Shown here piece by piece: positions 1 to 8,090 of a DNA stretch of 64,000 bases. A program made the position numbers and the translations under genes. Below the pieces are notes generated by a model. That model made no database searches. It saw nothing but the letters and a program-made list of their open reading frames with translations, and was not told the DNA's origin. The DNA is taken from contig NZ_CP077085.1 in assembly GCF_014268455.2 (NCBI RefSeq), positions 4,009,001 to 4,073,000 on the forward strand. The letters are read 5' to 3'. The stretch's first letter is position 1, and the number at the start of each line of letters is the position of its first letter. The DNA is from Pseudomonas shahriarae. GTDB lineage: Bacteria; Pseudomonadota; Gammaproteobacteria; Pseudomonadales; Pseudomonadaceae.

Positions 1-483
1 AGCCTGGCCGTGACCGCCAACCACCAGGCCCACAGCCTGACCCTGGCCTGGCAACAGGTGTTCGGCAACGAGTACTTCGACTATGTGTGGGAGTCCACCG
101 GCAACTACATGGCCAACTCGCTGTACTCGGACTACAACGGCCCCAACGAAAAATCCTGGCAACTGCGCTACGACCTCGACCTGGCCGCCTACGGCGTGCC
201 CGGCCTGACCGCCAGCCTCTGGCACGCCAAGGGTTGGGGCATCGACGGCACGCACTACGAGGGGGATCGCAACGGCCACAACACCGGCTATAACGTGCGC
301 GGCCTGGATAACGCCAAGCACAATGAAAACGGCTTGATGCTGGCCTACGTGGTGCAATCGGGGAAATTGAAGAACACCGTACTACGCACCATCGTCTACA
401 ACCACCGCGCTAGCGGCGGTCAAATTGACGGCAGCTACGACGAGTTCCGGATCGTCGGCAACTTCCCCATCAACCTGTTCTGA
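1..483 (+). CDS. OprD-family outer-membrane porin, C-terminal part (5' end outside window)
   Basis: The reading frame is open from the first base, so only the last 160 residues of a longer gene are present. The sequence has the alternating aromatic/polar strands of a beta-barrel, the AYGVPGL segment typical of OprD-family barrels, and ends in a Phe-terminated last strand (PINLF), the usual outer-membrane insertion signal. OprD family members are substrate-specific channels for amino acids, aromatic acids or other small organic anions; the substrate cannot be told from this fragment. A GC-rich hairpin follows the stop, so the gene probably ends its transcript here. The GTG at base 10 is internal and not a start. 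Confidence 0.88.
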   Translation, partial: SLAVTANHQAHSLTLAWQQVFGNEYFDYVWESTGNYMANSLYSDYNGPNEKSWQLRYDLDLAAYGVPGLTASLWHAKGWGIDGTHYEGDRNGHNTGYNVRGLDNAKHNENGLMLAYVVQSGKLKNTVLRTIVYNHRASGGQIDGSYDEFRIVGNFPINLF

Positions 484-489
484 CACCCG

Positions 490-520
490 CCCGTCGGCAC
501 CAGTCAATGCCGACGGGTAA
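490..520 (+). terminator. Probable terminator after the porin gene
   Basis: A perfect 10-bp inverted repeat (490-499 CCCGTCGGCA and 508-517) with an 8-nt loop follows the porin stop by 6 nt. The downstream tract is AT-rich (TAATATTC) rather than a clean U-run, so it is a plausible but not ideal rho-independent terminator. Confidence 0.6.
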
Positions 521-622
521 TATTCAGAATTCTTACACCCTGCATGAGACTGCTCCGGCATTGGCTCGCCGCCGCGCTTGGTAAAAAGCCTGTCCCCTAC
601 GGACGGTTACCCAGGAACGCGG

Positions 623-1378
623 ATGAAACCTTTGAAAGCAGCAGCGCTTTGCATCATCAGTGGATGGTTAATGCTCTTGAGCTCCCCCGGCCATGCCGCA
701 CCGCCGGGTATCGAGTGGCTGGTGGATTGCCCGCGCCTGCCCGGGCGGGCCCTTGACCAGGAGGTGATGGCACGCACCCAGTGCGGCATCGTCACCGTGC
801 CGCAAAACCATCAGGTCGCGGACGCACGCACGTTGCGCCTGACCCTCACCCGGGTCGGGGCCCGTCAGCCTCTGGAGCGTCGGGGTGTGATCTTCACCCG
901 CCCGGCTACCGCACAAGCGGATTTGCGCGGGGTGTTCGCGGTGCACCTGGCCACAGTCTGGAAGTACTACAACACCGAGGCGTACCGCACGCTGACCCAG
1001 TTCTACGATGTCATCGAGTTGAGCCCGCGCAACGCCCGCACAGCAGCCGACAACGAGCAATCGGCCTGGGACATGGATTTCGTACGCCAGCAACTGGGTG
1101 AGCAACGGATCAGCTTCCTGGGCATCGCCCAAGGCAACGTGCTCGGTGCCGGGTACGCCGGGCTGTTTGCCGATCGCATCGAACGCATGGTGCTGGTAGA
1201 GCCCGATGAGGCTGCCACCCCGGCGTTCGAATCCCTGCCCGCCACATTGCGGCTCAAGGGGCCTTATCTACAGGGCAGTTCCGTCGTCGATGCCAGCCGC
1301 TGCGTAAATCGTTGGGCGGGTGTCTACCTGGCACACGGCAGGCAGCCACCGCCGGCAAGCGACTGCCTGAGCAACTGA
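623..1378 (+). CDS. Secreted alpha/beta-hydrolase-like protein lacking the nucleophile serine
   Basis: 251 residues starting at the ATG preceded by CCAGGAAC; a frame upstream is open but lacks a better ribosome site. Residues 1-25 form a signal peptide ending in GHAA. The body resembles the N-terminal half of tripeptidyl-aminopeptidase-like (TAP) alpha/beta-hydrolases: CGIVTVPQNH near 54-63 and the elbow region FLGIAQGNVLGAGYA near 165-179 followed by DRIERMVL. In active members the elbow is G-x-S-x-G; here it reads G167-I-A-Q-G171, with alanine at the nucleophile position. The protein is also about half the usual 450-520 residues, so the part that normally carries the catalytic Asp and His is missing. 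It is either a pseudoenzyme or a decaying gene. No function can be assigned. Confidence 0.6.
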   Translation: MKPLKAAALCIISGWLMLLSSPGHAAPPGIEWLVDCPRLPGRALDQEVMARTQCGIVTVPQNHQVADARTLRLTLTRVGARQPLERRGVIFTRPATAQADLRGVFAVHLATVWKYYNTEAYRTLTQFYDVIELSPRNARTAADNEQSAWDMDFVRQQLGEQRISFLGIAQGNVLGAGYAGLFADRIERMVLVEPDEAATPAFESLPATLRLKGPYLQGSSVVDASRCVNRWAGVYLAHGRQPPPASDCLSN

Positions 1379-1382
1379 GGCT

Positions 1383-2288
1383 TCAGTCCACCAGCGCACA
1401 ACGCTGCATCGCGCTGGCCAGCATTTCCTGGCACTTGAGCACCGCCACCGAGCGCGGCCGGTTGCGGTACCCGCACAGGTCGATGCGGATTCGCCCCAGG
1501 TGCTCATCGGCAATCGGCACCGCCACCAGGCCATCGCCCAGGTCGCGGGCGTCGGCATCCACCTGGGGCAGGATCAACACCGCCGCCCGTTGCCGGGCCA
1601 GGCTTTTCTGCACTTCCAGGGAGCTGGTGGTAAACACCGGCTGGATCGTCACCCCTCGTTTTTTTGCTGCCATCTCCAGGGCCTGGCGCACGCCGTACGC
1701 CGAGTCAGGAATGGCCAGGGGCTGGCCTTCAAGTTCGCGCAGTTCGATGCTGTCGCGCTGGGCAAAGGGGTGCTCGGCACTGACCAGCACCCGGTGCCAC
1801 AACTCGCATTGTGCGGTGACTTCCACGTCGGCCCGTTCCTGCAGATAGAACGCCAGGCCCAGGTCGGCCTCGCCACTGCACAGGGCGTCGAGGGTGGCCG
1901 AGGCGCTGGCGATCACGATATTGAAGGTGACCTTGGGGTGCGCCCGGTAAAACGCCGCAAGCACCGGCGCCAGCACTGTGGAAACGATACTTTCTGACAC
2001 ATGGATGCTGATGTTACCCGCCACCTGACTCTGCCGGCTGGCGATCACATCGCGCACCTGATCGAGGCCGCGCAGGGTGCTGGTGACCTGCTCGGCCAGG
2101 CACTCACCCTCCACCGTCAGGCGGATACCGCGCGGGCCGCGCTCAATCAGGGCGGCGCCAAAGAAGTGTTCGAGGTGTTCAATCTGCCGGCTGACGGCAG
2201 TGGGCGTGACGTACAAACGCTCGGCCGCCTTACGCAACGAGGCGCAGCGCGCCACCTCGTGAAAATACCGCAAGGCTCGTAATTGCAT
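1383..2288 (-). CDS. LysR-family transcriptional regulator
   Basis: 301 residues beginning MQLRALRYFHEV, the standard LysR N-terminus; the open frame extends 25 codons further but without a LysR-like sequence. A winged helix-turn-helix covers about residues 1-60 (SLRKAAERLYVTPTAVSRQIEHLE), then an effector-binding domain of periplasmic-binding-protein fold from about 90 to 290. It is convergent with the hydrolase-like gene, whose stop lies 4 bp from its own. The next gene upstream is on the other strand behind a REP repeat, so no target can be named from context. The likely ligand is a small organic acid, as for most of the family. Confidence 0.88.
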   Translation of the reverse strand: MQLRALRYFHEVARCASLRKAAERLYVTPTAVSRQIEHLEHFFGAALIERGPRGIRLTVEGECLAEQVTSTLRGLDQVRDVIASRQSQVAGNISIHVSESIVSTVLAPVLAAFYRAHPKVTFNIVIASASATLDALCSGEADLGLAFYLQERADVEVTAQCELWHRVLVSAEHPFAQRDSIELRELEGQPLAIPDSAYGVRQALEMAAKKRGVTIQPVFTTSSLEVQKSLARQRAAVLILPQVDADARDLGDGLVAVPIADEHLGRIRIDLCGYRNRPRSVAVLKCQEMLASAMQRCALVD

Positions 2289-2374
2289 GCTCGGGTGCTC
2301 CTGCACAAAGACTGGAGCGCTATGGCAGGCAATTACTGCGCCAGGCTCAAATTTTATGAGCACGACACATCAAC

Positions 2375-2457
2375 TGTGGGCTTGCTCGCGAATGCAGTGG
2401 GTCAGTGATGGATATGTCGGCTGATACACCGCATTCGCGAGCAAGCCCGCTCCCACA
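2375..2457. repeat. REP-type inverted pair (degenerate left copy)
   Basis: Left arm TGTGGGCTTGCTCGCGAATGC and right arm GCATTCGCGAGCAAG followed by CCCGCTCCCACA form a long imperfect hairpin. The left copy has lost six bases (AGCGGG) present in the other REP copies of this window. Confidence 0.8.
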
Positions 2458-2540
2458 TGGGGCCATGGACGTGGTTTACGACCTGTTTTAACTGAAAACG
2501 ACCCCTGCCGTTGACGCCCCGCCCCAACCCCTATTAAGTG

Positions 2541-2569
2541 CTATTTATCCGCATTAATACGATAAATAG
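2541..2569. promoter_or_regulatory. Perfect 9-bp inverted repeat, candidate operator of the GntR regulator
   Basis: CTATTTATC (2541-2549) and its exact reverse complement GATAAATAG (2561-2569) are separated by 11 bp and end 6 bp before the regulator's ATG. The AT-rich arms stand out from the GC-rich surroundings. A site at this position would block initiation, fitting autoregulation by the adjacent FadR-type regulator. It also covers the place where a ribosome-binding site should be. Confidence 0.55.
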
Positions 2570-2575
2570 AAAACC

Positions 2576-3343
2576 ATGCTCAGCCGCCCCCTGCGACGCA
2601 AACGCCAGAAGCTTTCCGATGTGATTGTCGAGTCGGTCAAGCGCTCGATCGTCACCGATGCCTTGAAGCCCGGCGACCGCTTGCCCACCGAGCGCGAATT
2701 GATGGAGAGCTTCCAATGCTCCAAGGGCTCGGCCCGCGAAGCGCTCAAGGCCCTGGAGGTCGAAGGCCTGGTCAGCACCCGCACCGGCCCTACCGGTGGT
2801 GCGTACCTGAACCAGGCCGGCACGGAGCCGGCCAGCCGCGCCTTGCGCAACTACCTGCACTTCCAGCACCTGGATGGCGAGCAGGTGTATCAACTGCGCA
2901 AGGTAATCGAGGTGGAACTGGCAGTGTCAGTGCTGGGGCGCCTGAGCGAAGACGACTATCGCGCCCTGCAAGACAACGTGGATTTTTGCAGCGCGCCGGA
3001 AGACAGCGAGGCCGGCCAGCGCGAGCAGCGCCTGGCGGAGCTGGAGTTCCACAACCTGCTGGCCAGGGCCTGCCCCAATCCGTTGCTGAGTTTTATGGCG
3101 CAGTTCCTCAACGACCTGCTGCGCGACCTGGTGGTGCTGAAAAAAGCCTACAAGCCCAAGCGCAAGCAATTCGACGCGGCCAACCTGGACTATCACAAGC
3201 AACTGCTGAGCGCGTTTCGCGCCAACGATGAAGCGGCCGTGCGCAGCCTGATGCATGAACACATGTGCGACGCCGAACACCACATGACCGCGCTGGAAGG
3301 CCAGGTCAGCCCACACTTTTTGCTGGAGTTCGACCACTCCTGA
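2576..3343 (+). CDS. GntR/FadR-family transcriptional regulator
   Basis: 255 residues. The winged helix-turn-helix lies at about 10-75 (KLSDVIVESVKRSI, PTERELMESFQCSKGSAREALKALE), and an all-helical FCD effector domain at about 85-235 with the metal-ligand type histidines (ELEFHNLL, YHKQLL, HEHM). FCD regulators bind carboxylic acids and usually repress adjacent catabolic genes. The ABC-importer/amidohydrolase operon starts 150 bp downstream on the same strand, so this is its likely regulator. No Shine-Dalgarno is visible before the ATG; an inverted repeat (2541-2569) occupies that region. Confidence 0.9.
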   Translation: MLSRPLRRKRQKLSDVIVESVKRSIVTDALKPGDRLPTERELMESFQCSKGSAREALKALEVEGLVSTRTGPTGGAYLNQAGTEPASRALRNYLHFQHLDGEQVYQLRKVIEVELAVSVLGRLSEDDYRALQDNVDFCSAPEDSEAGQREQRLAELEFHNLLARACPNPLLSFMAQFLNDLLRDLVVLKKAYKPKRKQFDAANLDYHKQLLSAFRANDEAAVRSLMHEHMCDAEHHMTALEGQVSPHFLLEFDHS

Positions 3344-3360
3344 AAACACCCCAAATCCCC

Positions 3361-3388
3361 TGTAGGAGCTGGCTTGCCTGCGCCTACA
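3361..3388. repeat. Solitary REP-like hairpin
   Basis: TGTAGGAGC and GCGCCTACA bracket a GGCTTGCCT core, a single-copy relative of the REP sequences elsewhere in the window. Confidence 0.5.
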
Positions 3389-3412
3389 GTTTTGACCGTG
3401 TTTCACCTCAAT

Positions 3413-3434
3413 AAAAAAGGCCTGCCCACAGGCC
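3413..3434 (-). terminator. Terminator-like hairpin facing the minus strand
   Basis: GGCCTG-CCCA-CAGGCC is preceded on the plus strand by AAAAAA; read on the minus strand this is a stem followed by a U-run, i.e. a rho-independent terminator. No minus-strand gene lies immediately to the right, so it would stop antisense transcription from the ABC operon. Confidence 0.45.
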
Positions 3435-3492
3435 GTGCTCCACCGTATCGCCATTGCCACTCCTGCCAATAACTAAACCAGGGAGTCACCCC

Positions 3493-4695
3493 ATGCAGCG
3501 TCGTACGTTGTTGAAAGCCAGCCTCACCGCCGCCGCCGCGCTCAGCCTTCCGCTGAGCGTGCGCAGTGCATTCGCCGCCGAACCGTTTACCTTTTACGGC
3601 CTCAAGTCCATGTCTGGCGCCTTTGCCAGCTATGGCAAGTTTGCCGACATGGGTTCACGCTTGGCGGTGGCCCAGTACCCCGAACTTCTCGGGCGCCCAC
3701 TGAACTACAAGGTGATCGACACCGAAGGCAACGCCGGCAAGGCGGTGCGCAAGGTCCAGGAGGCGATCGGCCAGGACGGCGCGCGGTTCTTCCAGGGCTG
3801 CACCCTGTCGTCCTCGGCACTGGCAGTGGCCAAGGAAGTGGACAAGGTTGGCGGTGTGTTCATGACCCCGGTGGGCGCTGACGAAGTCACCGGCAAGGAC
3901 TGCAACAGTGCGACCTTCCGCTGGTCGGTGCCCACCTATGGCGCGATCCGCGAAACCCTGGTGCCGCTGATCAAGCTGCTGCCCGAGGCCAAGCGCTGGT
4001 ACACCATCACCCCGCAATACGTGTTCGGCGAAGCCTTGCTCGAAGGCGCCAAAAGCGTGCTGGCCGAAAACGGCCTGGAACATGTGGGCAACAGCTATCA
4101 CTCATTGCAGGAACAGGAATTCTCCGGCTACCTGACCAACGCCATCGCCGCCCGGCCCGACGTGCTGGTGTTGCTGAATTTCGGCAGCCAGTCCTCCAAC
4201 ACCCTGCGCCAGGCCGTCAACTTCGGTATCAAGGAGCGCATGAAAGTGCTGCTGGTGTGGTCCGCCGGCCTCGACCAGTTCCAGGAGCTGGGCAGTGATG
4301 TACTCGAAGGCGTGTACCTCGGCGCGCAGTATTGGCACCAGGTCGATACCCCGCTCAACCGTGAGCTGGTCAAGCTGACCCAGGCCAAATACGGGATCAA
4401 CCCCACCTACCCGCTGGCCGCTGACTACATCAGCACCAAAGTCATGCTCGACACCATCAAGGCCACCGGCAGCTTCGACGGCCCCACCGTGGCCAAGGCC
4501 ATGCAGGGCCTGAGCTACGACGGCCCGACCGGCAAGGAAACGATCCGCGCCGGCGACCACCAGGTGATCAAGGATTACTACCTGCTGGTGGGCAAGGCCA
4601 CGGGCGACATGGCCGACAAGGATGACCTGGCCAAAGTCCTCAGCTCCGGCCAGTCGTTCCCACCGGTAGAAGCCACGGGCTGCAAGCTCGGCTGA
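3493..4695 (+). CDS. ABC transporter substrate-binding protein (branched-chain amino acid/amide type)
   Basis: 400 residues from the ATG preceded by CAGGGAGT; an upstream open stretch is not used because the signal peptide starts here. Residues 1-28 carry a twin-arginine-type motif (RRTLLK at 3-8), a hydrophobic core and an A-F-A cleavage site, so export may go through Tat. The mature part is a type I periplasmic binding protein (Peripla_BP_6: TPVGADEVTGKDC, RPDVLVLLNFG). It captures the solute and passes it to the LivHM-type permeases encoded next. The downstream amidohydrolase and amidase suggest an amide or N-carbamoyl compound rather than leucine. Confidence 0.9.
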   Translation: MQRRTLLKASLTAAAALSLPLSVRSAFAAEPFTFYGLKSMSGAFASYGKFADMGSRLAVAQYPELLGRPLNYKVIDTEGNAGKAVRKVQEAIGQDGARFFQGCTLSSSALAVAKEVDKVGGVFMTPVGADEVTGKDCNSATFRWSVPTYGAIRETLVPLIKLLPEAKRWYTITPQYVFGEALLEGAKSVLAENGLEHVGNSYHSLQEQEFSGYLTNAIAARPDVLVLLNFGSQSSNTLRQAVNFGIKERMKVLLVWSAGLDQFQELGSDVLEGVYLGAQYWHQVDTPLNRELVKLTQAKYGINPTYPLAADYISTKVMLDTIKATGSFDGPTVAKAMQGLSYDGPTGKETIRAGDHQVIKDYYLLVGKATGDMADKDDLAKVLSSGQSFPPVEATGCKLG

Positions 4696-4763
4696 TCCGC
4701 CCACTTTCACCGGTAACACACGACAGGGTCGTTGACCGCGGCCGCCTGTTGGAGGATTCCTGC

Positions 4764-5624
4764 ATGCTCAATCTTTACCTGTTCCAGATTCTCAATGGCC
4801 TGGGCCTGGGGATGATCTACTTCCTGATTGCGGTCGGGCTGACGATCATTTTCGGCCTGCTGAACTTCGTCAACTTCGCCCACGGCGCGTTTTTTTTGCT
4901 GGGGGCGTACATCTGCTACACCGCCGTCAGCCTCACCGAAAGCTTCTGGCTGGCCCTGCTGATCGCGCCGCTGGTGGTGGCCGCGCTGGCGTGGCTGATC
5001 GAGCGATTATTGATCCAGCGGATCTACCACCTGCCGCACATGTTCCAGATCCTCGTGACCCTGGGTATCGCGCTGATCATCCAGGAAGCCAGCGTGATGA
5101 TCTGGGGCCCAGTGGGCAAAAGCGTCGCCGTGCCGGAACTGCTGCGCGGGGTGCTGGTGGTCGGCGACTTCGTGTACCCCTACTACCGCCTGTTTTTGAT
5201 TGTGTTCTCGGGGCTGGTGGGCCTGGGCCTGTGGCTGCTGCTGGAGCGCACGCGCTTTGGCGCCCTGGTGCGGGCCGGCAGTGAAAGTACCGAGACCGTG
5301 TCGCTGCTGGGCACCAATATTTTCCGCCTGTTCTCCATGACCTTCGCCCTCGGCGTGGCCCTGGCCGGGATCGCCGGGGTGCTGTTTGCCCCGTTGCGTG
5401 GCGCCCAGCCCTTTGTCGGCCCGGAGATCCTCGGCATCGCCTTTGTGGTGGTGGTGATCGGCGGCATGGGCTCGTTCGGCGGCGCCCTGGTGGGCGGCCT
5501 GCTGGTGGGCGTGGTGCAGAGCCTGATGACCACCCTGTGGCCCCAAGGCGCGAGCCTGATGATCTACGGCGCCATGGCCGTGGTGATTCTGGTACGCCCT
5601 TACGGCCTGTTCGGGAGAGCCTGA
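4764..5624 (+). CDS. ABC transporter permease, LivH type
   Basis: 286 residues; the ATG is placed 8 nt after GGAGG (4751-4755), which fixes the start. About eight hydrophobic segments and the family motif IFGLLNFVNFAHGAF near residues 30-45 identify an inner-membrane permease of the branched-chain amino acid/urea class. The conserved cytoplasmic coupling region for the ATPase is GIAFVVVVIGGMGSFGGALVGG near 225-245. Second gene of a compact operon; the next permease starts 1 bp after its stop. Confidence 0.92.
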   Translation: MLNLYLFQILNGLGLGMIYFLIAVGLTIIFGLLNFVNFAHGAFFLLGAYICYTAVSLTESFWLALLIAPLVVAALAWLIERLLIQRIYHLPHMFQILVTLGIALIIQEASVMIWGPVGKSVAVPELLRGVLVVGDFVYPYYRLFLIVFSGLVGLGLWLLLERTRFGALVRAGSESTETVSLLGTNIFRLFSMTFALGVALAGIAGVLFAPLRGAQPFVGPEILGIAFVVVVIGGMGSFGGALVGGLLVGVVQSLMTTLWPQGASLMIYGAMAVVILVRPYGLFGRA

Positions 5625-5625
5625 C

Positions 5626-6636
5626 ATGAGCGAGAAAAATCCCCTGCCGTTTGCTAAAACTCAATCCAAGGCCATGTTGCTGTGGGTGCTGGCGGTACTG
5701 ATCGGCCTGCCGTTGATCCTGCCCTCGGCAACCCTGGCCACCGAGATCCTGATCTTTGCCCTCGCCGCCCTGGCCTGCAACCTGTTGCTGGGCTACACCG
5801 GACTGCTGTCGTTCGGCCAAGGCATCTTCTTCGGCGCCGGTGCCTATTGCGCCGCCTTGCTGATGATCCACTTGCAACTGGGCCTGTTCAGCGCGCTACT
5901 CGGCGCGGCCCTGGTCGGCGGGTTCCTGGCCTTCCTGGTGGGCGCCCTGGCGATCCGCCGCACCGGCATCTATTTCGTGATGCTGACCTTGGCCTTCAGC
6001 CAGATGGCCTACTTCCTGGCCTACACCCTGAGCGACTGGACCGGTGGCGACAACGGCCTGCTCAGTGTGCCGCGCCCGGAAATCCGTATCGGTGACACAG
6101 TGCTGCTGTCCCTGGCCGACGCCCGGGTGTTCTATGGCTTTGTCGCGGTGCTGTTCCTGCTGATCTTTATCGGCGCGCGCCGGGTGATCGCCTCGCCGTT
6201 CGGCAGCACGCTGATGGCGATCCGCGAAAACGAAACCCGCGCCTCGGCCATCGGCTACGACACGCGCCACTTCAAGATCCTGGTGTTTGTGCTGTCTGGC
6301 GCGGTCACCGGGATCGCCGGGGCGCTGTACGCCATGCTCCTGCACTTTGTGCCGCTGTCCAACATCGACCTGGTGATGTCGGAAAACATCCTGATCATGA
6401 CCATCGTCGGCGGCACCGGCTCGCTGTTCGGCTCGTTGCTGGGGGCCGGTTCCATCGTGCTGCTGGGGGACTTTCTCTCCGACCTGTGGCCGCGCTGGCT
6501 GATGCTGCTGGGGGTGATCCTGATCCTGGTGGTGATCTTTATGCGCGGAGGCTTGTGGGGCGGCCTGTCGGCGCTGTTCGAACGTGTGCGTGGCAGCCGC
6601 AAGGCCGCCGCCGTGACCAAGGAGGAGCTGCTATGA
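5626..6636 (+). CDS. ABC transporter permease, LivM type
   Basis: 336 residues with about ten membrane segments and LivM signatures: LLLGYTGLLSFGQGIFFGAGAY near 49-70, NETRASAIGYDT in the cytoplasmic loop and IVGGTGSLFGSLLGAG near 262-277. It pairs with the LivH-type protein to make the channel. The start follows the previous stop by one base and its own stop overlaps the next start by 4 bp (ATGA), so translation is coupled through the operon. Confidence 0.92.
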   Translation: MSEKNPLPFAKTQSKAMLLWVLAVLIGLPLILPSATLATEILIFALAALACNLLLGYTGLLSFGQGIFFGAGAYCAALLMIHLQLGLFSALLGAALVGGFLAFLVGALAIRRTGIYFVMLTLAFSQMAYFLAYTLSDWTGGDNGLLSVPRPEIRIGDTVLLSLADARVFYGFVAVLFLLIFIGARRVIASPFGSTLMAIRENETRASAIGYDTRHFKILVFVLSGAVTGIAGALYAMLLHFVPLSNIDLVMSENILIMTIVGGTGSLFGSLLGAGSIVLLGDFLSDLWPRWLMLLGVILILVVIFMRGGLWGGLSALFERVRGSRKAAAVTKEELL

Positions 6637-7382
6637 GCATCCTGTTGGAAACCAAAGACCTGGAACTGGCCTACGGCGCCTTCCATGCCGTCAACGGCGT
6701 CAACCTCAAGGTCGAAGCCGGCACCATCCACACCATTATCGGCCCCAACGGCGCCGGCAAGACCAGCCTGTTTCACTGCCTGACCGGCGAACGCCAGGCC
6801 ACCGCCGGGGCGATTCATTTCGACGGCCAGAACCTGATGCGCAAGCCGGCCCACAGCCGCGTCGGCCTGGGCATGGCGCGTTCGTTCCAGCTCACCAGCC
6901 TGTTCCAGAACCTCAGCGTGCGCGAAAACCTGCGCCTGGCCGCCCAGGGCCGTGACGGCGCACGCGCCCTGAACTTCTGGCGCCGCGTGGACAGTAAGCG
7001 TGAACACCTGGAGATGGCCGACCAGGTCCTGGAGCGTCTGCAACTCACCGCCCGCGCCGAGACCCTGGCCGGCGAGCTGTCCCACGGCCAGCAGCGTGTG
7101 CTGGAGGTGGGCATGTCGATTTGCTCCAAGCCCAAGCTGTTGATGCTCGACGAGCCCACGTCGGGCATGGGCATCGACGACATCCCAATCATGACCCAAC
7201 TGATCAGCGACCTGGGCCGCGACCATACGGTGCTGCTGATCGAGCACAACATGAGCATCGTCATGTCCATCAGCCAACGCATCACTGTGATGAGCCACGG
7301 GCAGATCCTGGTCGAGGGCACACCGGAATTCGTGCGCGCCGACGAGCGCGTGCGCAGTGCTTACCTGGGGGAGGCCGCCTGA
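6633..7382 (+). CDS. ABC transporter ATPase, LivG type
   Basis: 249 residues. The ATG at 6633 follows GGAGGAG and overlaps the permease stop; a much longer open frame upstream lies inside the permease gene and is not used. Walker A is GPNGAGKT at 37-44, the signature is ELSHGQQ near 146-152 (His replacing the usual Gly), Walker B is LLMLDEPTSG, and the H-loop is LLIEHNM. The C-terminal extension VEGTPEFVRADERVRSAYLG is typical of LivG. It energises import together with the LivF-type ATPase that follows. Confidence 0.92.
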   Translation: MSILLETKDLELAYGAFHAVNGVNLKVEAGTIHTIIGPNGAGKTSLFHCLTGERQATAGAIHFDGQNLMRKPAHSRVGLGMARSFQLTSLFQNLSVRENLRLAAQGRDGARALNFWRRVDSKREHLEMADQVLERLQLTARAETLAGELSHGQQRVLEVGMSICSKPKLLMLDEPTSGMGIDDIPIMTQLISDLGRDHTVLLIEHNMSIVMSISQRITVMSHGQILVEGTPEFVRADERVRSAYLGEAA

Positions 7383-8077
7383 TGCTGACCGTCGACAATA
7401 TCCATTCCTACTACGACAAGAGCCACGTCCTCGAGGGCGTGTCCCTGACTGTCAATCCCGGCGAACTGGTGACCCTGCTCGGCCGTAACGGCGCCGGCAA
7501 GACCACCACCCTGCGCAGCATCCTGGGGATTATCTGCCCGCGCCAGGGGCAGATTCACTTCAACGGCAAACCGCTGGTGGGGCAGAAAATCTTTGAAATT
7601 GCCCGCCAGGGATTAGCGCTGGTGCCGGAGAACCGCGGGATTTTCCGCCTGCTTACGGTCGAGGAAAACCTGCGCATTGCCGTGCGCAAGACCAGCCGTT
7701 GGCAGATGGAGGACGTGTACACGATGTTCCCGCGCCTCAAGGAGCGGCGCAAAAACGCCGGGCATGCGTTGTCCGGTGGCGAGCAGCAGATGCTCGCCAT
7801 CGCCCGCGCCCTGCTCAACGATCCCAAGCTGCTGATCCTCGACGAACCCACCGAGGGCCTGGCTCCGGTGATCGTCGACGAACTGGTGAAGATCCTGCGC
7901 AAGATCAAGGACGACGGCCTGCCAGTGCTGCTGGTGGAGCAGAACCTGTTGGTCTGCGACAAGCTCGCCGACCGCCACTACGTACTCGAACAGGGCCGCG
8001 TGGTCTACGAAGGCAGCGCCGAGGCGTTTCGCGCCGACCCGACGATCAAGAACCGCTACCTGGCCCTGAGTGCCTGA
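7382..8077 (+). CDS. ABC transporter ATPase, LivF type
   Basis: 231 residues; the start ATG shares one base with the preceding stop (TGATG), so the two ATPases are translationally coupled. Walker A GRNGAGKT at 34-41, signature LSGGEQQ, Walker B LLILDEPTEGLAP and H-loop LLVEQNL are all intact. LivF proteins form the second nucleotide-binding subunit of branched-chain amino acid/urea-type importers. Its gene is followed after 13 bp by the amidohydrolase. Confidence 0.92.
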   Translation: MLTVDNIHSYYDKSHVLEGVSLTVNPGELVTLLGRNGAGKTTTLRSILGIICPRQGQIHFNGKPLVGQKIFEIARQGLALVPENRGIFRLLTVEENLRIAVRKTSRWQMEDVYTMFPRLKERRKNAGHALSGGEQQMLAIARALLNDPKLLILDEPTEGLAPVIVDELVKILRKIKDDGLPVLLVEQNLLVCDKLADRHYVLEQGRVVYEGSAEAFRADPTIKNRYLALSA

Positions 8078-8090
8078 CCGGAGACTGCTG

